Origin: Solirubrobacterales bacterium
GTDB taxonomy: Bacteria; Actinomycetota; Thermoleophilia; Solirubrobacterales; 70-9
NCBI GenBank assembly: GCA_020438295.1
Contig: JAGQUV010000003.1
Span: 1 to 64,000, forward strand
Reading direction: 5' to 3'
DNA: 64,000 nucleotides
Shown piece by piece: positions 15,924-25,402 of the stretch. How positions within the stretch are numbered: the first letter of the stretch is position 1; each line of letters starts with the position of its first letter. A program made the translations under genes and the position numbers. The notes under the pieces were generated by a model. It saw only the letters and a list, made by a program, of their open reading frames with translations, made no database searches and was not told the DNA's origin.

Positions 15924-17138
15924 TCAGTCCGGAAGCAGCGGCACCGAGACGCCCGCGTCGCGGTCGATCAGCGACGCCCTGGTGACGGCGTCGGCCCCGA
16001 ACCGCTCGCGCAGCTCGTCGAGCGCCGCGTCGAGCGCCGACGCGTCATTCCGGTCGAACGGCAGCTCCATCTGGACCGCGTCGTCTACGTCGAGGTTGGC
16101 CAGTGAGATCGAAAGTAGGGTCAGGCCCCTCTCTTCGATCGCCGGCCTGAGTGCGGTGAGCAGATCGCGGACGGCGGCCAGGATTGCATCGGTCCGACCG
16201 GTCGGACCGGGCAGGGTGTGCGAGCGGCTGGCCCGGCTGAAGTCGCCGTAACGCAACCCGACCACCACGGTGCGGCAGACCCGGCCGGCCTTGCGCAGCC
16301 GGCGGGCGGTCCGGTCGACCAGCGAAGCGGCCAGGCTATCCAGCTCCTCGCCGCTGCGCGAGCCGCTCGGGAAAGCGCTCTGGGCACCGATCGAGCGACG
16401 TGGCTCCCGCTTCTGCACGTGGCGTGGATCACGGTTGTTGGCCAGGTCGAGCAGCCTTCGCCCGGCGGCCGGCCCGAGCGCGGCGACCAGGCTCTCCTCA
16501 CGGCAGGTGGCGAGCTCGCCGACCGTTCCGATCCCCATCGAATGGAGCTTTTCCGAGGTCACCTTTCCGACACCCCAGAGCCGTTCGATCGGCAGCGGGT
16601 GGAGGAAGGCCGCCTCCTCGTCCCGCTCGACCACCAGCAGGCCATCCGGCTTGCAGGTACCACTGGCCACCTTGGCCAGGAACTTGGTTCGGGCCACCCC
16701 GACCGAGATCTTGAGGCCGACCAGGTCCAGCACCTCGCGACGAAGCGCGGCGGCGATCTCCGGCGGCGTGCCGGAGATGTGCTCGAGCCCGCTCACTTCG
16801 AGGAAGGCCTCGTCGATCGAGAGCGCCTCGACCACCGGGGACGTTTCCGCGAACACCTCGTAGACGGCGCGACTCGCCTCGCTGTATGCCGTCATCCGCG
16901 GCGGCACCACGATCGCCTCCGGGCAGAGCCGCTTCGCCTGGCCGCCGTTCATTGCGGTCCGCACGCCACGGGCCTTCGCCTCGTAGCTGCAGGCCAGCAC
17001 GACCCCGCCGCCGACGATCACCGGCCGGTCACGCAGCTTCGGATCGTCGCGCTGCTCGACCGACGCGTAGAACGCATCGAGGTCGGCGTGCATGATCGAG
17101 GCCCGGCCGGTGCCCTCGTTGACGGTCCGTTCGGTCAC
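15924..17138 (-). CDS. dinB: DNA polymerase IV (Y family)
   Basis: About 404 residues. Catalytic carboxylates are in 'HADLDAFYASVEQ' and 'SIDEAFLEVSG'. Helix-hairpin-helix motifs follow in 'LWGVGKVTSEKLHSMGI' and 'LGPAAGRRLLDLA', then the little-finger domain. 'QMELPF' near the C-terminus fits a beta-clamp-binding motif. It performs error-prone translesion synthesis. The start is uncertain: GTG 17138 lies 15 codons before the first motif, and a longer frame begins at 17210. The divergent GFA gene starts at 17276. Confidence 0.92.
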   Translation of the reverse strand: MTERTVNEGTGRASIMHADLDAFYASVEQRDDPKLRDRPVIVGGGVVLACSYEAKARGVRTAMNGGQAKRLCPEAIVVPPRMTAYSEASRAVYEVFAETSPVVEALSIDEAFLEVSGLEHISGTPPEIAAALRREVLDLVGLKISVGVARTKFLAKVASGTCKPDGLLVVERDEEAAFLHPLPIERLWGVGKVTSEKLHSMGIGTVGELATCREESLVAALGPAAGRRLLDLANNRDPRHVQKREPRRSIGAQSAFPSGSRSGEELDSLAASLVDRTARRLRKAGRVCRTVVVGLRYGDFSRASRSHTLPGPTGRTDAILAAVRDLLTALRPAIEERGLTLLSISLANLDVDDAVQMELPFDRNDASALDAALDELRERFGADAVTRASLIDRDAGVSVPLLPD

Positions 17139-17275
17139 GAACCGATGTTCGCATCCGGCGAGGACGGATCCGGTCGGACCGAACTGCTCGGTCGTGAAAA
17201 ATTCCGGCAACGGGTCGGACCGCCGGCGCTAGTATCGGCGTATCCAGCGAATTGACAACCCGAGGAGGGGTCGCG

Positions 17276-17665
17276 ATGACCGAGACGCTCAAAGGAGCCT
17301 GCCTGTGTGGTGGGGTGGAGTACGAAGTGCAGGACCCCGAATCACTGGGCTACTGCCACTGCACCCGATGTCAGCGATGGACCGGTGAAAGCCTCGCCGG
17401 CGTGGTCGTGGCGGAGGAAAACTTCAATTTCACGAAGGGTGAGGATCTGGTCAAAACCTACGAGAGCGAGTTCGCGCCCCGCAACTTCTGCAGCAACTGC
17501 GGATCGTGCATCTACGACGACCTCGGGGGCAAGTACTTCGTGGCAGCAGGCCTGATGCGTGAGCTCGACATGGAACCCAGTTTCCACCTCCAGGTGGCAT
17601 ACAAGGCTGACTGGCACACGATCGGCGACGACGTGCCCCAGTTTGCCGAGAACCCGCCCGGCTGA
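17276..17665 (+). CDS. GFA/CENP-V family zinc protein
   Basis: 129 residues behind GAGGAGG. Zinc ligands are laid out as in the GFA fold: 'CLCGGVEYEV', 'GYCHCTRCQRWTG' and 'FCSNCGSCIYDD'. The family was named for a glutathione-dependent formaldehyde-activating enzyme, although most members have no proven substrate. It is a single-gene unit between dinB and the HMG-CoA reductase operon. Predicted cytosolic. Confidence 0.9.
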   Translation: MTETLKGACLCGGVEYEVQDPESLGYCHCTRCQRWTGESLAGVVVAEENFNFTKGEDLVKTYESEFAPRNFCSNCGSCIYDDLGGKYFVAAGLMRELDMEPSFHLQVAYKADWHTIGDDVPQFAENPPG

Positions 17666-17759
17666 ACCCGCGGCATCGAACGTGCCGGCCGGCCGGGCCG
17701 CGGCCTCGAAGGGCGGCTGCGGCGAATCGTGTCGCCGGCCGGCGGTTCCCCGCGGGTCG

Positions 17760-18929
17760 TCAGCGGTTGCGCCCCAGGTCGTCGTGCGCCGACACCCATT
17801 CGTCGGCTACCACGGCCGATCCGAGCGAAACCTCGCCGCAGAGCACCGTGGCGGCGACGATCTCGGCGAACTTGAGCACCTTGTCCGAGCCATAGCAGCC
17901 CATCAGCTCCAGGCACTCGCGTTGGGTCGCCAGCCCGGTACCCCCTCCGTAGGTGGCGACGATCAGTGACGGCAGGGTGATCGAGTAGTAGTAGTCGCCG
18001 TTTTCGCGCAGCTCGATGTAGGTGAGCGCGGCGTGCGATTCGGCGACGTTACCGGCATCCTGCCCGGTGGCGATGAACATCGCGGCGATCCCGTTGGCCG
18101 GATGGGAGGCGTTGGCAGCCGCGCCCGACAGCCGGGCGCCCTGGTTGGAGATCTTGCGCGACTGGTAGAGCTGCCGGCTAGTCACCCTCATGTGCTCCTG
18201 CAGCAGGGCGTCCGGGATCGCCGCCTCGGCGACGACCCGTTTGCCGCGGGTATGCAGGGTGTTGATCTGCGAGTGCTTCTTGTCGGTGGCCAACTGGGCC
18301 TCGAGCATGTAGTTCTCGACCTCCGGGTTCTCGCGCCTGATCCACTCGGCTGCCGCCCAGGTGGCTTTGCCGGTCATGTTCTGACCGGCGGCATCGCCGG
18401 TCGTGAAGTTGAACCTGGTGTAGACGAACCGGCCGGCGACGTACCGCTCGATATCCCGCAGCCTGCCGGTGGTCGTGGTCGAGTCGGCCACCTCGCGGAT
18501 TGCCTCGAGACGGTCGTCGAGCCAGCCGACGAAATCACGGGCCTGACGGGCCGACTCGAAAAAGAAGGCCGGAGCCCGCTGCATCGCGTCGTCGACCACG
18601 GTCACCTTGACTCCGCCGGCCCGGTGGAGCAGCTTCATCCCGCGGTTGTACGAGGCGACCAGCGTTCCCTCGGTGGTCGCCAGAGGCACGAAGAACTCTC
18701 CTCTTGCGTGCTCGCCGTCGACCAGGACCGGGCCGGCCAGGCCGATCGGCACCTGGGCGACGCCGCTGAAATTCTCGATGTTCCCCGGCAGGGTTGCCGG
18801 GTCGAGCGAGTAAGAGCCGACGTGCTCTAGCGAAGAGCCCGACTGTTCGCCGGCGAAATCGCGCCGGGCTGCGGCCGCCTCGGTGCTGTAGTCGTTGTCG
18901 GCGTCGCGGGGAATCTTCGGCGTCGGCAT
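17760..18929 (-). CDS. Hydroxymethylglutaryl-CoA reductase
   Basis: 389 residues, catalytic domain only. Catalytic residues known from the family are all visible: Glu87 in 'TTEGTLVAS', Lys in 'LATDKKHSQIN', Asp in 'GQDAGNV', and a C-terminal His in 'VSAHDDLGRN'. It reduces HMG-CoA to mevalonate with NAD(P)H, which feeds isoprenoid synthesis. Most actinobacteria use the MEP pathway, so this is notable. Its ATG overlaps the MFS stop by 1 nt (TGATG). No other mevalonate genes are in the window. Confidence 0.93.
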   Translation of the reverse strand: MPTPKIPRDADNDYSTEAAAARRDFAGEQSGSSLEHVGSYSLDPATLPGNIENFSGVAQVPIGLAGPVLVDGEHARGEFFVPLATTEGTLVASYNRGMKLLHRAGGVKVTVVDDAMQRAPAFFFESARQARDFVGWLDDRLEAIREVADSTTTTGRLRDIERYVAGRFVYTRFNFTTGDAAGQNMTGKATWAAAEWIRRENPEVENYMLEAQLATDKKHSQINTLHTRGKRVVAEAAIPDALLQEHMRVTSRQLYQSRKISNQGARLSGAAANASHPANGIAAMFIATGQDAGNVAESHAALTYIELRENGDYYYSITLPSLIVATYGGGTGLATQRECLELMGCYGSDKVLKFAEIVAATVLCGEVSLGSAVVADEWVSAHDDLGRNR

Positions 18930-20167
18930 CAGGCAAGCCTACCGGCGTCGGCGTCGGGTCGTTCGCGGCGCGAGCGGTAGATGAACGGGAGGGCGGTGAC
19001 CGAGATCACCGCCGCGAACAGATAGGAGCTGGCGTACCCCATCGAGTCGGCGACCCGGCCGAGTACAGGCTGGAAGACGACCCCGCCGCTGGAACCGAGC
19101 ATCGAATCGAACGAGAGGATCGTGGCCCGCTGGCCGGACGGGATCATCCCGTTGATGTACGACTGGCGGATCGGCATCGAAGCCGCGAACAGCATCGCCC
19201 AGACCGCGATCAGCGCGATCACCACCCAGAACGAATCCAGCACGCCGATCAGGGCCAGGGTCAGCGAGCTTAGGCCGACCGCGGTCAGCAGCGCCGATGT
19301 GCGCAGGCGGAAAATCGCCCGGATTCGGGGAGCCGCGAAGCCGCCGACGATCTGGGCCCCGGCGACCAGGGCGGCGGTTATCCCGGCGATTCCGTAGGCC
19401 TCCGGGTCGCCGGCCAGATCGAGCAGGTAGGGCTGCAGGGCGTAGAAGGCGTACAGGCCGACCCCGGCGGTGAATGGCGAGGCGAGCATGATCCACTTGA
19501 CCGGACGAACCCGCCAGCCGTACTCGATCGAGTCGCCCGCGATCAGCTTCATCTCGCGGATCGTGCCGCTGCTCTTCTTCGGGGTGAAACCGATGTCTTT
19601 CATCGCGGTGAACGCGAAGCCGAACATCACCAGCAGGACCACGGCTCGCATCACGAACGGGACCCCGAGGCTGGTCAGCTGGGCGATGAAGCCTCCGGCG
19701 ACCGAACCGGTCAGCATTCCGATTCCCGTAACGACCTGACCTTTTCCGAAGATCGATTCCAGCGTGCCCTCGTATCCGGTGGCGTCCAGGGCGTCGACCA
19801 GCCAGGCCTCGACCGCGCCGGAGAAGAACGTGAAACCGAGTCCGAGCGACAGCGAAACCACGGCCCAGGCCCAGAACGGCCCTTCGACCTGCCACAGCAT
19901 CACGTACAGCAGGGTGGTGACCATCAGGGTCACCGTTCCGGCCAGGTACGAAGCCCGGCGGCCGATCGTGTCGGCGACCACACCGGTCGGAACCTCGAAC
20001 AGGACCATCCCCGCGGTGTAGAAAGCGTTTGCCGCGAATGCCTCGAGATTGGACAGGCCGGCATCGAGCAGGAAGATCGTGTTGATGCCCCAGATGAACG
20101 ATGCGGCAAGCGTGTTGCCGAGCATCAGGGTCAGGTAGGTGCGCTGGACCGAAGATGGAGCCGGCAT
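18929..20167 (-). CDS. MFS transporter
   Basis: 412 residues with about twelve helices. The loop 2-3 signature is 'GVVADTIGRRASYLAG'. A mid-protein cytoplasmic loop (KDIGFTPKKSSGTIREMK) separates the two halves. 'FEVPTGVVAD' resembles the MFS group of drug or quinolone efflux-like proteins. The substrate is not predictable. It is the middle gene of a leftward unit, with SDR upstream (26 bp) and HMG-CoA reductase downstream (1-nt overlap). Confidence 0.9.
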   Translation of the reverse strand: MPAPSSVQRTYLTLMLGNTLAASFIWGINTIFLLDAGLSNLEAFAANAFYTAGMVLFEVPTGVVADTIGRRASYLAGTVTLMVTTLLYVMLWQVEGPFWAWAVVSLSLGLGFTFFSGAVEAWLVDALDATGYEGTLESIFGKGQVVTGIGMLTGSVAGGFIAQLTSLGVPFVMRAVVLLVMFGFAFTAMKDIGFTPKKSSGTIREMKLIAGDSIEYGWRVRPVKWIMLASPFTAGVGLYAFYALQPYLLDLAGDPEAYGIAGITAALVAGAQIVGGFAAPRIRAIFRLRTSALLTAVGLSSLTLALIGVLDSFWVVIALIAVWAMLFAASMPIRQSYINGMIPSGQRATILSFDSMLGSSGGVVFQPVLGRVADSMGYASSYLFAAVISVTALPFIYRSRRERPDADAGRLA

Positions 20168-20193
20168 TTCTGGCGCAACCGCCGGCCGGCGCC

Positions 20194-21036
20194 TCAGGAC
20201 TCGATGTCGCCGGTGGTCCGCTCCACGTACGAGGCCCTGGCCGACCGATCCACTTCGGTGTAGACCCGGTCCATGCCGAGCAGTCGGTTGAGCCGAATGG
20301 CGGTCCGCGGCGGGAGCAACGTTATGAGGCGGGCCAGCGCGCCGACCGATTTAGGCACCGAAACCCTTTCCCTGCCGCTCTTCATCGCTTCGACGATGGC
20401 CCCGGCCACCTGCTCGGGCGGGATCAGCTTGATCATCGGGCTGTCGGCGGTTCCATCCATCATCTCGGTACTGACCGGCCCGGGCATGACGCAGGTGAAG
20501 ATCAGGCCGGAGCCCTCGAACTCGATCCGGATCGACTCGGTGAAACCGACCGCCCCGAACTTCGAGGCCGAATAGGCGGAAAGGCCTTTGACGCCATTGA
20601 CCCCGGCCAGCGATGCGACGTTGACGATCTGACCCGAACCCCGGGGAGCCAGCCGCTCGACGGCGGCGATGGTGCCGTTGATCACCCCGTTGAGGTTCAC
20701 GTCGATCGTACGGTCGATGACCGCCGGCGGCTGGTCGGTCACCAGGGGCGAGGTCGGTGCGATGCCGGCGTTGTTGATCAGCGTGTCGAGCGGCCCGAGG
20801 TCCGTTTCGACCCGGTCCAGGAACCGGTCGAACGATTCACGATCGGTGACGTCGAGCTCGTATCCGCGGGCGCCCCGGCCGATCCCGTCGGCGACGTTCT
20901 CGGACAGCGCCTGATCGAGATCGCCGATCGCGACCCTGGCCCCCTGGTCGGCCAGCATCACCGCCGTCGTGGCCCCGATCCCACGGGCACCACCGGTGAT
21001 CGCAACCACGTTTCCGGTCAAATTCCGCTCCGGCAT
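20194..21036 (-). CDS. Short-chain dehydrogenase/reductase
   Basis: 280 residues. The cofactor motif is 'GGARGIGATTA' and acidic Asp in 'IGDLDQ' favours NAD(H). 'NNAGIAP', catalytic Ser in 'NVASLAGVNG' and 'YSASKFG' complete the SDR set. The C-terminal region past residue 240 is longer than in minimal SDRs. It is the first gene of the operon with the MFS protein and HMG-CoA reductase. Substrate unknown; steroid or isoprenoid alcohols are a guess from context. Confidence 0.92.
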   Translation of the reverse strand: MPERNLTGNVVAITGGARGIGATTAVMLADQGARVAIGDLDQALSENVADGIGRGARGYELDVTDRESFDRFLDRVETDLGPLDTLINNAGIAPTSPLVTDQPPAVIDRTIDVNLNGVINGTIAAVERLAPRGSGQIVNVASLAGVNGVKGLSAYSASKFGAVGFTESIRIEFEGSGLIFTCVMPGPVSTEMMDGTADSPMIKLIPPEQVAGAIVEAMKSGRERVSVPKSVGALARLITLLPPRTAIRLNRLLGMDRVYTEVDRSARASYVERTTGDIES

Positions 21037-21196
21037 CGTGGCAGTATCCCACGCCGGGCTGGTCCGGGTTTCGCGAACGATCGGCACGTCGGATCGACCG
21101 GCCTTGACAACCCGGTAGTCCGGTGTTAGACCCGTCGCAGGGCATTCGCGCCCTGACCGCGGACCGGCTCGGGGCGCCGCACGAAAGGAGTACCCC

Positions 21197-22261
21197 ATGG
21201 CAGCCAGCGAGGTCGATGAGGCCAAGCTAGAGGAGTTCGTGGGCCAGGCGGTGACCGACATGGGCGCCGCGATGAACGCCGTATTGGTGATGGTCGGTGA
21301 TGACCTCGGCCTTTGGAAAGCGATGGCCGGCGCCGGGCCTGTGACGGCCGGTGAACTGGCCGGCTCCACGGGCGTCAGGGAGCGATACGTCCGGGAGTGG
21401 CTCAGCGCCCAGGCGGCGAGCGGATACGTCGAGTACGACGCCGATTCGGAAACGTTCAGCCTGACGCCGGAGCAGGCGATGGTGTTCGCCGATGAGGACA
21501 GTCCGGTCTTCCTGACCGGTGGACTTCATGTGGTGAGCTCGCTGTATCGCGACCGGCAGCGGATCGCGGAACGCTTTCGCGACGGTGAAGGGTTTGGCTG
21601 GCACGAGCACGACCCGGAGCTGTTCGCGGGGACCGAGCAGTTCTTCCGGCCGGGATACAAGGCTCATCTTGTTTCGGACTGGATCCCGGCGCTCGATGGA
21701 GTCGAGGAAAAACTCAGGCGCGGGGCCAAGGTGGCCGACGTCGGCTGCGGCTACGGAGCCTCGACGATGGTGATGGCCGAAGCATTCCCGGAGTCCGAGT
21801 TCCACGGTTTCGACTACCACGACGAATCAATCGAGCATTCGAGGGAAACGGCCGAGAAGGTGGGCGCCACCAACGCCGAATTCGAGGTGGCGACCGCCAA
21901 GGATTTCCCCGGAGACGGCTACGACCTGGTCTGTTTCTTCGACTGCCTGCACGACATGGGGGATCCGGTCGGTGCACTCAGGCATGTGCGAGACAGGGTC
22001 AGCGATGACGGCAGCGTGATGCTGGTCGAGCCGTTCGCGAACGAGTCGCTCTCCGAGAACATGAATCCGGTCGGGCGCATCTTCTATGCGGCATCGACCA
22101 TGGTCTGCACTCCGTCGTCGCTCGACCAGGAAGTCGGGCTCGGTCTGGGCGCACAGGCGGGAGAAGGACGATTGGGTGACGTCGCCCGGGAGGCCGGGTT
22201 CAGCCAATTCAACCGGGCAACGGAGACCCCGTTCAACCTGATACTGGAGGCCCGTATCTGA
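21197..22261 (+). CDS. SAM-dependent methyltransferase with winged-helix N-terminus
   Basis: 354 residues. The N-terminal 85 residues form a winged helix ('TAGELAGSTGVRERYVREWL'), as in O-methyltransferase dimerisation domains and the mycobacterial Rv2258c type. The SAM-binding motif is 'KVADVGCGYGASTMVMAEAF', followed by acidic 'FHGFDYHDESIE' and 'CFFDCLHDMGDP'. ATG 21197 follows GAAAGGAG. A TTGACA at 21104-21109 may be its -35. The methyl acceptor is unknown. It diverges from the SDR operon. Confidence 0.9.
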   Translation: MAASEVDEAKLEEFVGQAVTDMGAAMNAVLVMVGDDLGLWKAMAGAGPVTAGELAGSTGVRERYVREWLSAQAASGYVEYDADSETFSLTPEQAMVFADEDSPVFLTGGLHVVSSLYRDRQRIAERFRDGEGFGWHEHDPELFAGTEQFFRPGYKAHLVSDWIPALDGVEEKLRRGAKVADVGCGYGASTMVMAEAFPESEFHGFDYHDESIEHSRETAEKVGATNAEFEVATAKDFPGDGYDLVCFFDCLHDMGDPVGALRHVRDRVSDDGSVMLVEPFANESLSENMNPVGRIFYAASTMVCTPSSLDQEVGLGLGAQAGEGRLGDVAREAGFSQFNRATETPFNLILEARI

Positions 22262-22437
22262 ACGGATCGGCCTGACCCGAGCAGGGCTGCGCCGGCCGCG
22301 GCTTCCGCCGCGCCGGCAGGCCTGCCCGCTCCAACGGCTGTCGACTTCTTACCGCTACTTGGCGGCAGCGCGGGGGACTCCGGCCAACTGGCACAATCGG
22401 GCGATGGGAGCGGGCACGAATTCGAGCTGACGGAGAG

Positions 22438-23625
22438 ATGAGCGGAAACGGATCCGGATCGGAAGCGGTGAAGACCGCACAGGAGTGGACCGCGATGCTG
22501 GCTTCCGAGATCGGCCCGCGACGGCCCTGCTCGGAGGCCGAGCGGGTCGGGGCCGAGGCGCTGCGTGAGCGGCTGGAGGCGGCCGGCGTACCGGGGCCGG
22601 AGCTCCGGCCATTCCGGTCGCGAGGTTCGTTCGGGTCGGTCCACGGCCCGGTGATGACGGCCGCCGCGCTGGCCGGCTTGGTCGGTCGCCGCTTTCCGCG
22701 GACCGGCACTGCGCTTTCGGCGCTGGCGCTGGCGGTCGGGATCGACGAGGGCCGGTTCGGGCGGCTGGGCGAGTCGCGGCTGACCTGTGGCGGCGAGAGC
22801 CGGAACCTGGTCGCCACGATCGAACCCGAGGGGCCGGTCACCCGCACCGTCTGCCTGGTCTCGCACCTGGACAGCTCGCGGAGCGGCCTGACGTTCAGCC
22901 CCGCGGTGACCCCTCACCTCGGTCTGCTGGCCGGCCTGGCCGGCGTGGCGCTCGGCCTGCAGGCTCTGGACCCGGTCCTCGGGAGGGCCCGCGCAGGCCG
23001 GGCCGTGGTCCGGCTCTCGCGTCTCGTCTGCGGGCTGGCCGCCGCGCTGATCGTCGAGCGCGAGATCAGGGGTGAGGACGTGCCCGGGGCCAACGACAAC
23101 GCCTCGGGCGCGGCGGTCTCCGCGGTGCTGGCGACCGAGGTGGCTCGATCGCCGCTGGAGCGGACCAGGCTCGTGCTGCTGGTCACCGGGAGCGAGGAGT
23201 CCGGGGTGCTGGGGATGCGCTCGTTCCTGCGTGGCAACGACACCCGGGGATGGCTGTTCCTCAACTTCGACGGGGTGGGCGGAGAGGCTCCGCTCCGCTA
23301 CCTGGAACGCGAAGGGAACGCGGTGCAGAGCTGGCCGGCCGATTCGGGGATACTGGACCTGATGAGCCGAATCGAACGAGAACGGCCCGAGCTCGAGCTC
23401 AGTTCGCTGCGACTCGGCTCGGGGCTGCCCTATGACTCGACCCCGGTCCTGGTCCGCGGCGGACGGGCCGCGACCCTGAGCGTCCAGGGCCAAAGCATCC
23501 CCGACTACCACGCCCCGACCGACACCGCCGACCGGATCAGTGACCAGTCGCTCGGCCGGGCGATCCAGGTCGGCCGCGAGCTGATCGCGGCGATCGACCG
23601 CGGCGAGGCGGACCGGCCTCAGTGA
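22438..23625 (+). CDS. M28-family metallopeptidase
   Basis: 395 residues. Di-zinc ligands of the M28 fold are visible: His in 'VSHLDSS', Asp in 'GANDNASGAA', Glu-Glu in 'TGSEESGVLG', Asp in 'NFDGVGG' and His in 'DYHAPTDT'. Two hydrophobic insertions ('VMTAAALAGLVG', 'LGLLAGLAGVALGL') suggest membrane association. There is no signal peptide, so the active site is probably cytosolic or the orientation is unusual. It overlaps the sulfatase gene by 4 nt (GTGA). Confidence 0.88.
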   Translation: MSGNGSGSEAVKTAQEWTAMLASEIGPRRPCSEAERVGAEALRERLEAAGVPGPELRPFRSRGSFGSVHGPVMTAAALAGLVGRRFPRTGTALSALALAVGIDEGRFGRLGESRLTCGGESRNLVATIEPEGPVTRTVCLVSHLDSSRSGLTFSPAVTPHLGLLAGLAGVALGLQALDPVLGRARAGRAVVRLSRLVCGLAAALIVEREIRGEDVPGANDNASGAAVSAVLATEVARSPLERTRLVLLVTGSEESGVLGMRSFLRGNDTRGWLFLNFDGVGGEAPLRYLEREGNAVQSWPADSGILDLMSRIERERPELELSSLRLGSGLPYDSTPVLVRGGRAATLSVQGQSIPDYHAPTDTADRISDQSLGRAIQVGRELIAAIDRGEADRPQ

Positions 23626-25286
23626 GCCGGGAGAGCGGCGAAAGGCCGCCCAACCTGCTGCTGATCATCACCGACCAGCAGCGCCAGCCGCAGCACTGGC
23701 CGGATGAACCCGGGTGGCTCGAGAAGCTGACCCCGGCCGACGCCGAGATCTCCCGGACCGGGGTCACGTTCACCGAGACCTGCGCGGCCAGCTGCATGTG
23801 CTCGCCGAGCCGGGCATCGCTGCTCACCGGGCGCTGGCCCGACGAACACGGGGTGGAGCTGACCCTGACCCAGGGCGGGGCCAAGCCGAATCCGAAGCAT
23901 GCCCACCTGAGCATCCGGGGGGCGGTCTCGGCGGTACGGAGCGGCGAGCTATCCGCCCGCCAGGCGTTCGGTACGGTCGCCAAGGGCATGGTCCGGCGAC
24001 CGGACGGCGGGAAGGGGGAGCGCGATCTCGACCCGGGCACGCCGAACCTCGCCACCATCCTGGAGCGGGCCGGCTACCGCACGGTCCTGAAGGGCAAGTG
24101 GCATCTCAGCCAGCCGGTCAACGGAGAATGGAGCGACGACGACGTCGGCCACCTGGCCGACAGCTACGGCCTGCACGACTGGGAGCCGCCCGACGCCGGG
24201 GAAAACATCGAGCCCTCCCATTTCGGCGGCGGTAGCGGAGCCGGGTCAAGCCGGCTGGGCTTCGACGAGGATTTCACCCGCCAGGCCGAGCGCTTCCTGG
24301 CCGATCCCCCGCCCGAGCCGTGGGCCCTGATCTTCTCGCTGGTCAACCCGCACGATGTGCTCGGGTACCCGTCCACCTTCGTGCAGGGCGGATACGAGCG
24401 CTCCGAGTGGTCCGATCTGGATCGGATCGAGCTACCCGGTTCGGTCGACGAGAACCTCGCCTCGAAGCCGAAGGCACACGCCACGATGAAGCTCGGCCAG
24501 GCCGCCTACCTGGGCGGGCTCGGCGACCGCGAGGCGAAGCTGGACTACTGTCGCTTCTACGCCCACCTGCAGCGGTTGGCCGACCGCAAGATCGGCCGGA
24601 TCCTGGAAGCGCTCGGCGACCCGGACGACGAAGACTCACTCCGCTCCAGGACGGTGATCGTCAGGACGTCCGACCACGGCGAGATGGGCATGTCGCACGG
24701 CGGGCTCAGGCAGAAGATGTTCAACGCCTACGACGAGACGATCAACGTGCCGTTGGTCGTCTCGAACCCGGTCCTGTTCTCCGAGCCGGCGGTCAGCGGG
24801 GCGCCGGCCTCGCTCTGCGACATCCTGCCGACCGTGGCATCGATCGCCGGGGTCGACACCTCCGGCGACGGGATCCGGGGGAGCGACCTGACCCCGATCC
24901 TGGCCGCCCGCGCGAAACCGGACCGGGAGCGGTTGGCCGGGTCGGACCTGGACTGGTCGGCGATCAGCCGGCATCCGGAGCCGGCCGACTCGGTCCAGGA
25001 CTTCTCCTACTTCACCTTCGACGATCACCAGTCCGGTACCGCGTTTACCGATGTGATCGCCAGGCCGAACCAGATCCGGGCCGTCCGTTCGCCGGAGGCG
25101 ATGTACGCGGTGTACCGCGACGACTCCGGCGGCGAGGACCCCGAGTACGAGCTCTATGACATGACCACCGACCCGGACCAGGTGAACAACCTGGTCGGGC
25201 GGGACTCGGGAGAGGTGCTCGACCCGGCCGACCAGGACCTGCTGGACCGGATGCGCCAGGCCCTGGACGACGCCGGCAGGCGCTAG
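23622..25286 (+). CDS. Type I sulfatase
   Basis: 554 residues. The formylglycine motif C60-S-P-S-R with 'ASLLTGRWPDEHG' is complete, so Cys60 should be converted to formylglycine. Metal ligands lie in 'IITDQQR' and 'RTSDHGEMGMSHG', and 'LKGKWHL' carries catalytic Lys/His. There is no signal peptide, unlike many secreted arylsulfatases, so it is likely cytosolic, with a choline-sulfatase-like or phosphonate-hydrolase-like substrate. Starts GTG 23622 in a GTGA overlap with the M28 gene. No formylglycine-generating enzyme gene is nearby. Confidence 0.92.
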   Translation: MSRESGERPPNLLLIITDQQRQPQHWPDEPGWLEKLTPADAEISRTGVTFTETCAASCMCSPSRASLLTGRWPDEHGVELTLTQGGAKPNPKHAHLSIRGAVSAVRSGELSARQAFGTVAKGMVRRPDGGKGERDLDPGTPNLATILERAGYRTVLKGKWHLSQPVNGEWSDDDVGHLADSYGLHDWEPPDAGENIEPSHFGGGSGAGSSRLGFDEDFTRQAERFLADPPPEPWALIFSLVNPHDVLGYPSTFVQGGYERSEWSDLDRIELPGSVDENLASKPKAHATMKLGQAAYLGGLGDREAKLDYCRFYAHLQRLADRKIGRILEALGDPDDEDSLRSRTVIVRTSDHGEMGMSHGGLRQKMFNAYDETINVPLVVSNPVLFSEPAVSGAPASLCDILPTVASIAGVDTSGDGIRGSDLTPILAARAKPDRERLAGSDLDWSAISRHPEPADSVQDFSYFTFDDHQSGTAFTDVIARPNQIRAVRSPEAMYAVYRDDSGGEDPEYELYDMTTDPDQVNNLVGRDSGEVLDPADQDLLDRMRQALDDAGRR

Positions 25287-25348
25287 GTACGAACCGTAGG
25301 GCGGACCGGATCGCCCGGAATCGTGCCGCCGCGGTTTATTCAGTCGGA

Positions 25349-25358
25349 ATGTGTAAAA
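25349..25358 (+). promoter_or_regulatory. TGTGTAA element upstream of narK
   Basis: ATGTGTAAAA occurs 45 bp before the narK start. It equals one half-site of the ferredoxin-promoter palindrome (43110-43119) and resembles CTGTGTAAGA upstream of narG. Only one half-site is recognisable here. Confidence 0.5.
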
Positions 25359-25402
25359 CTTCCCGCCGTCAGGACGCCTGATCCGAAAGGAACTCCGCCT
25401 CG

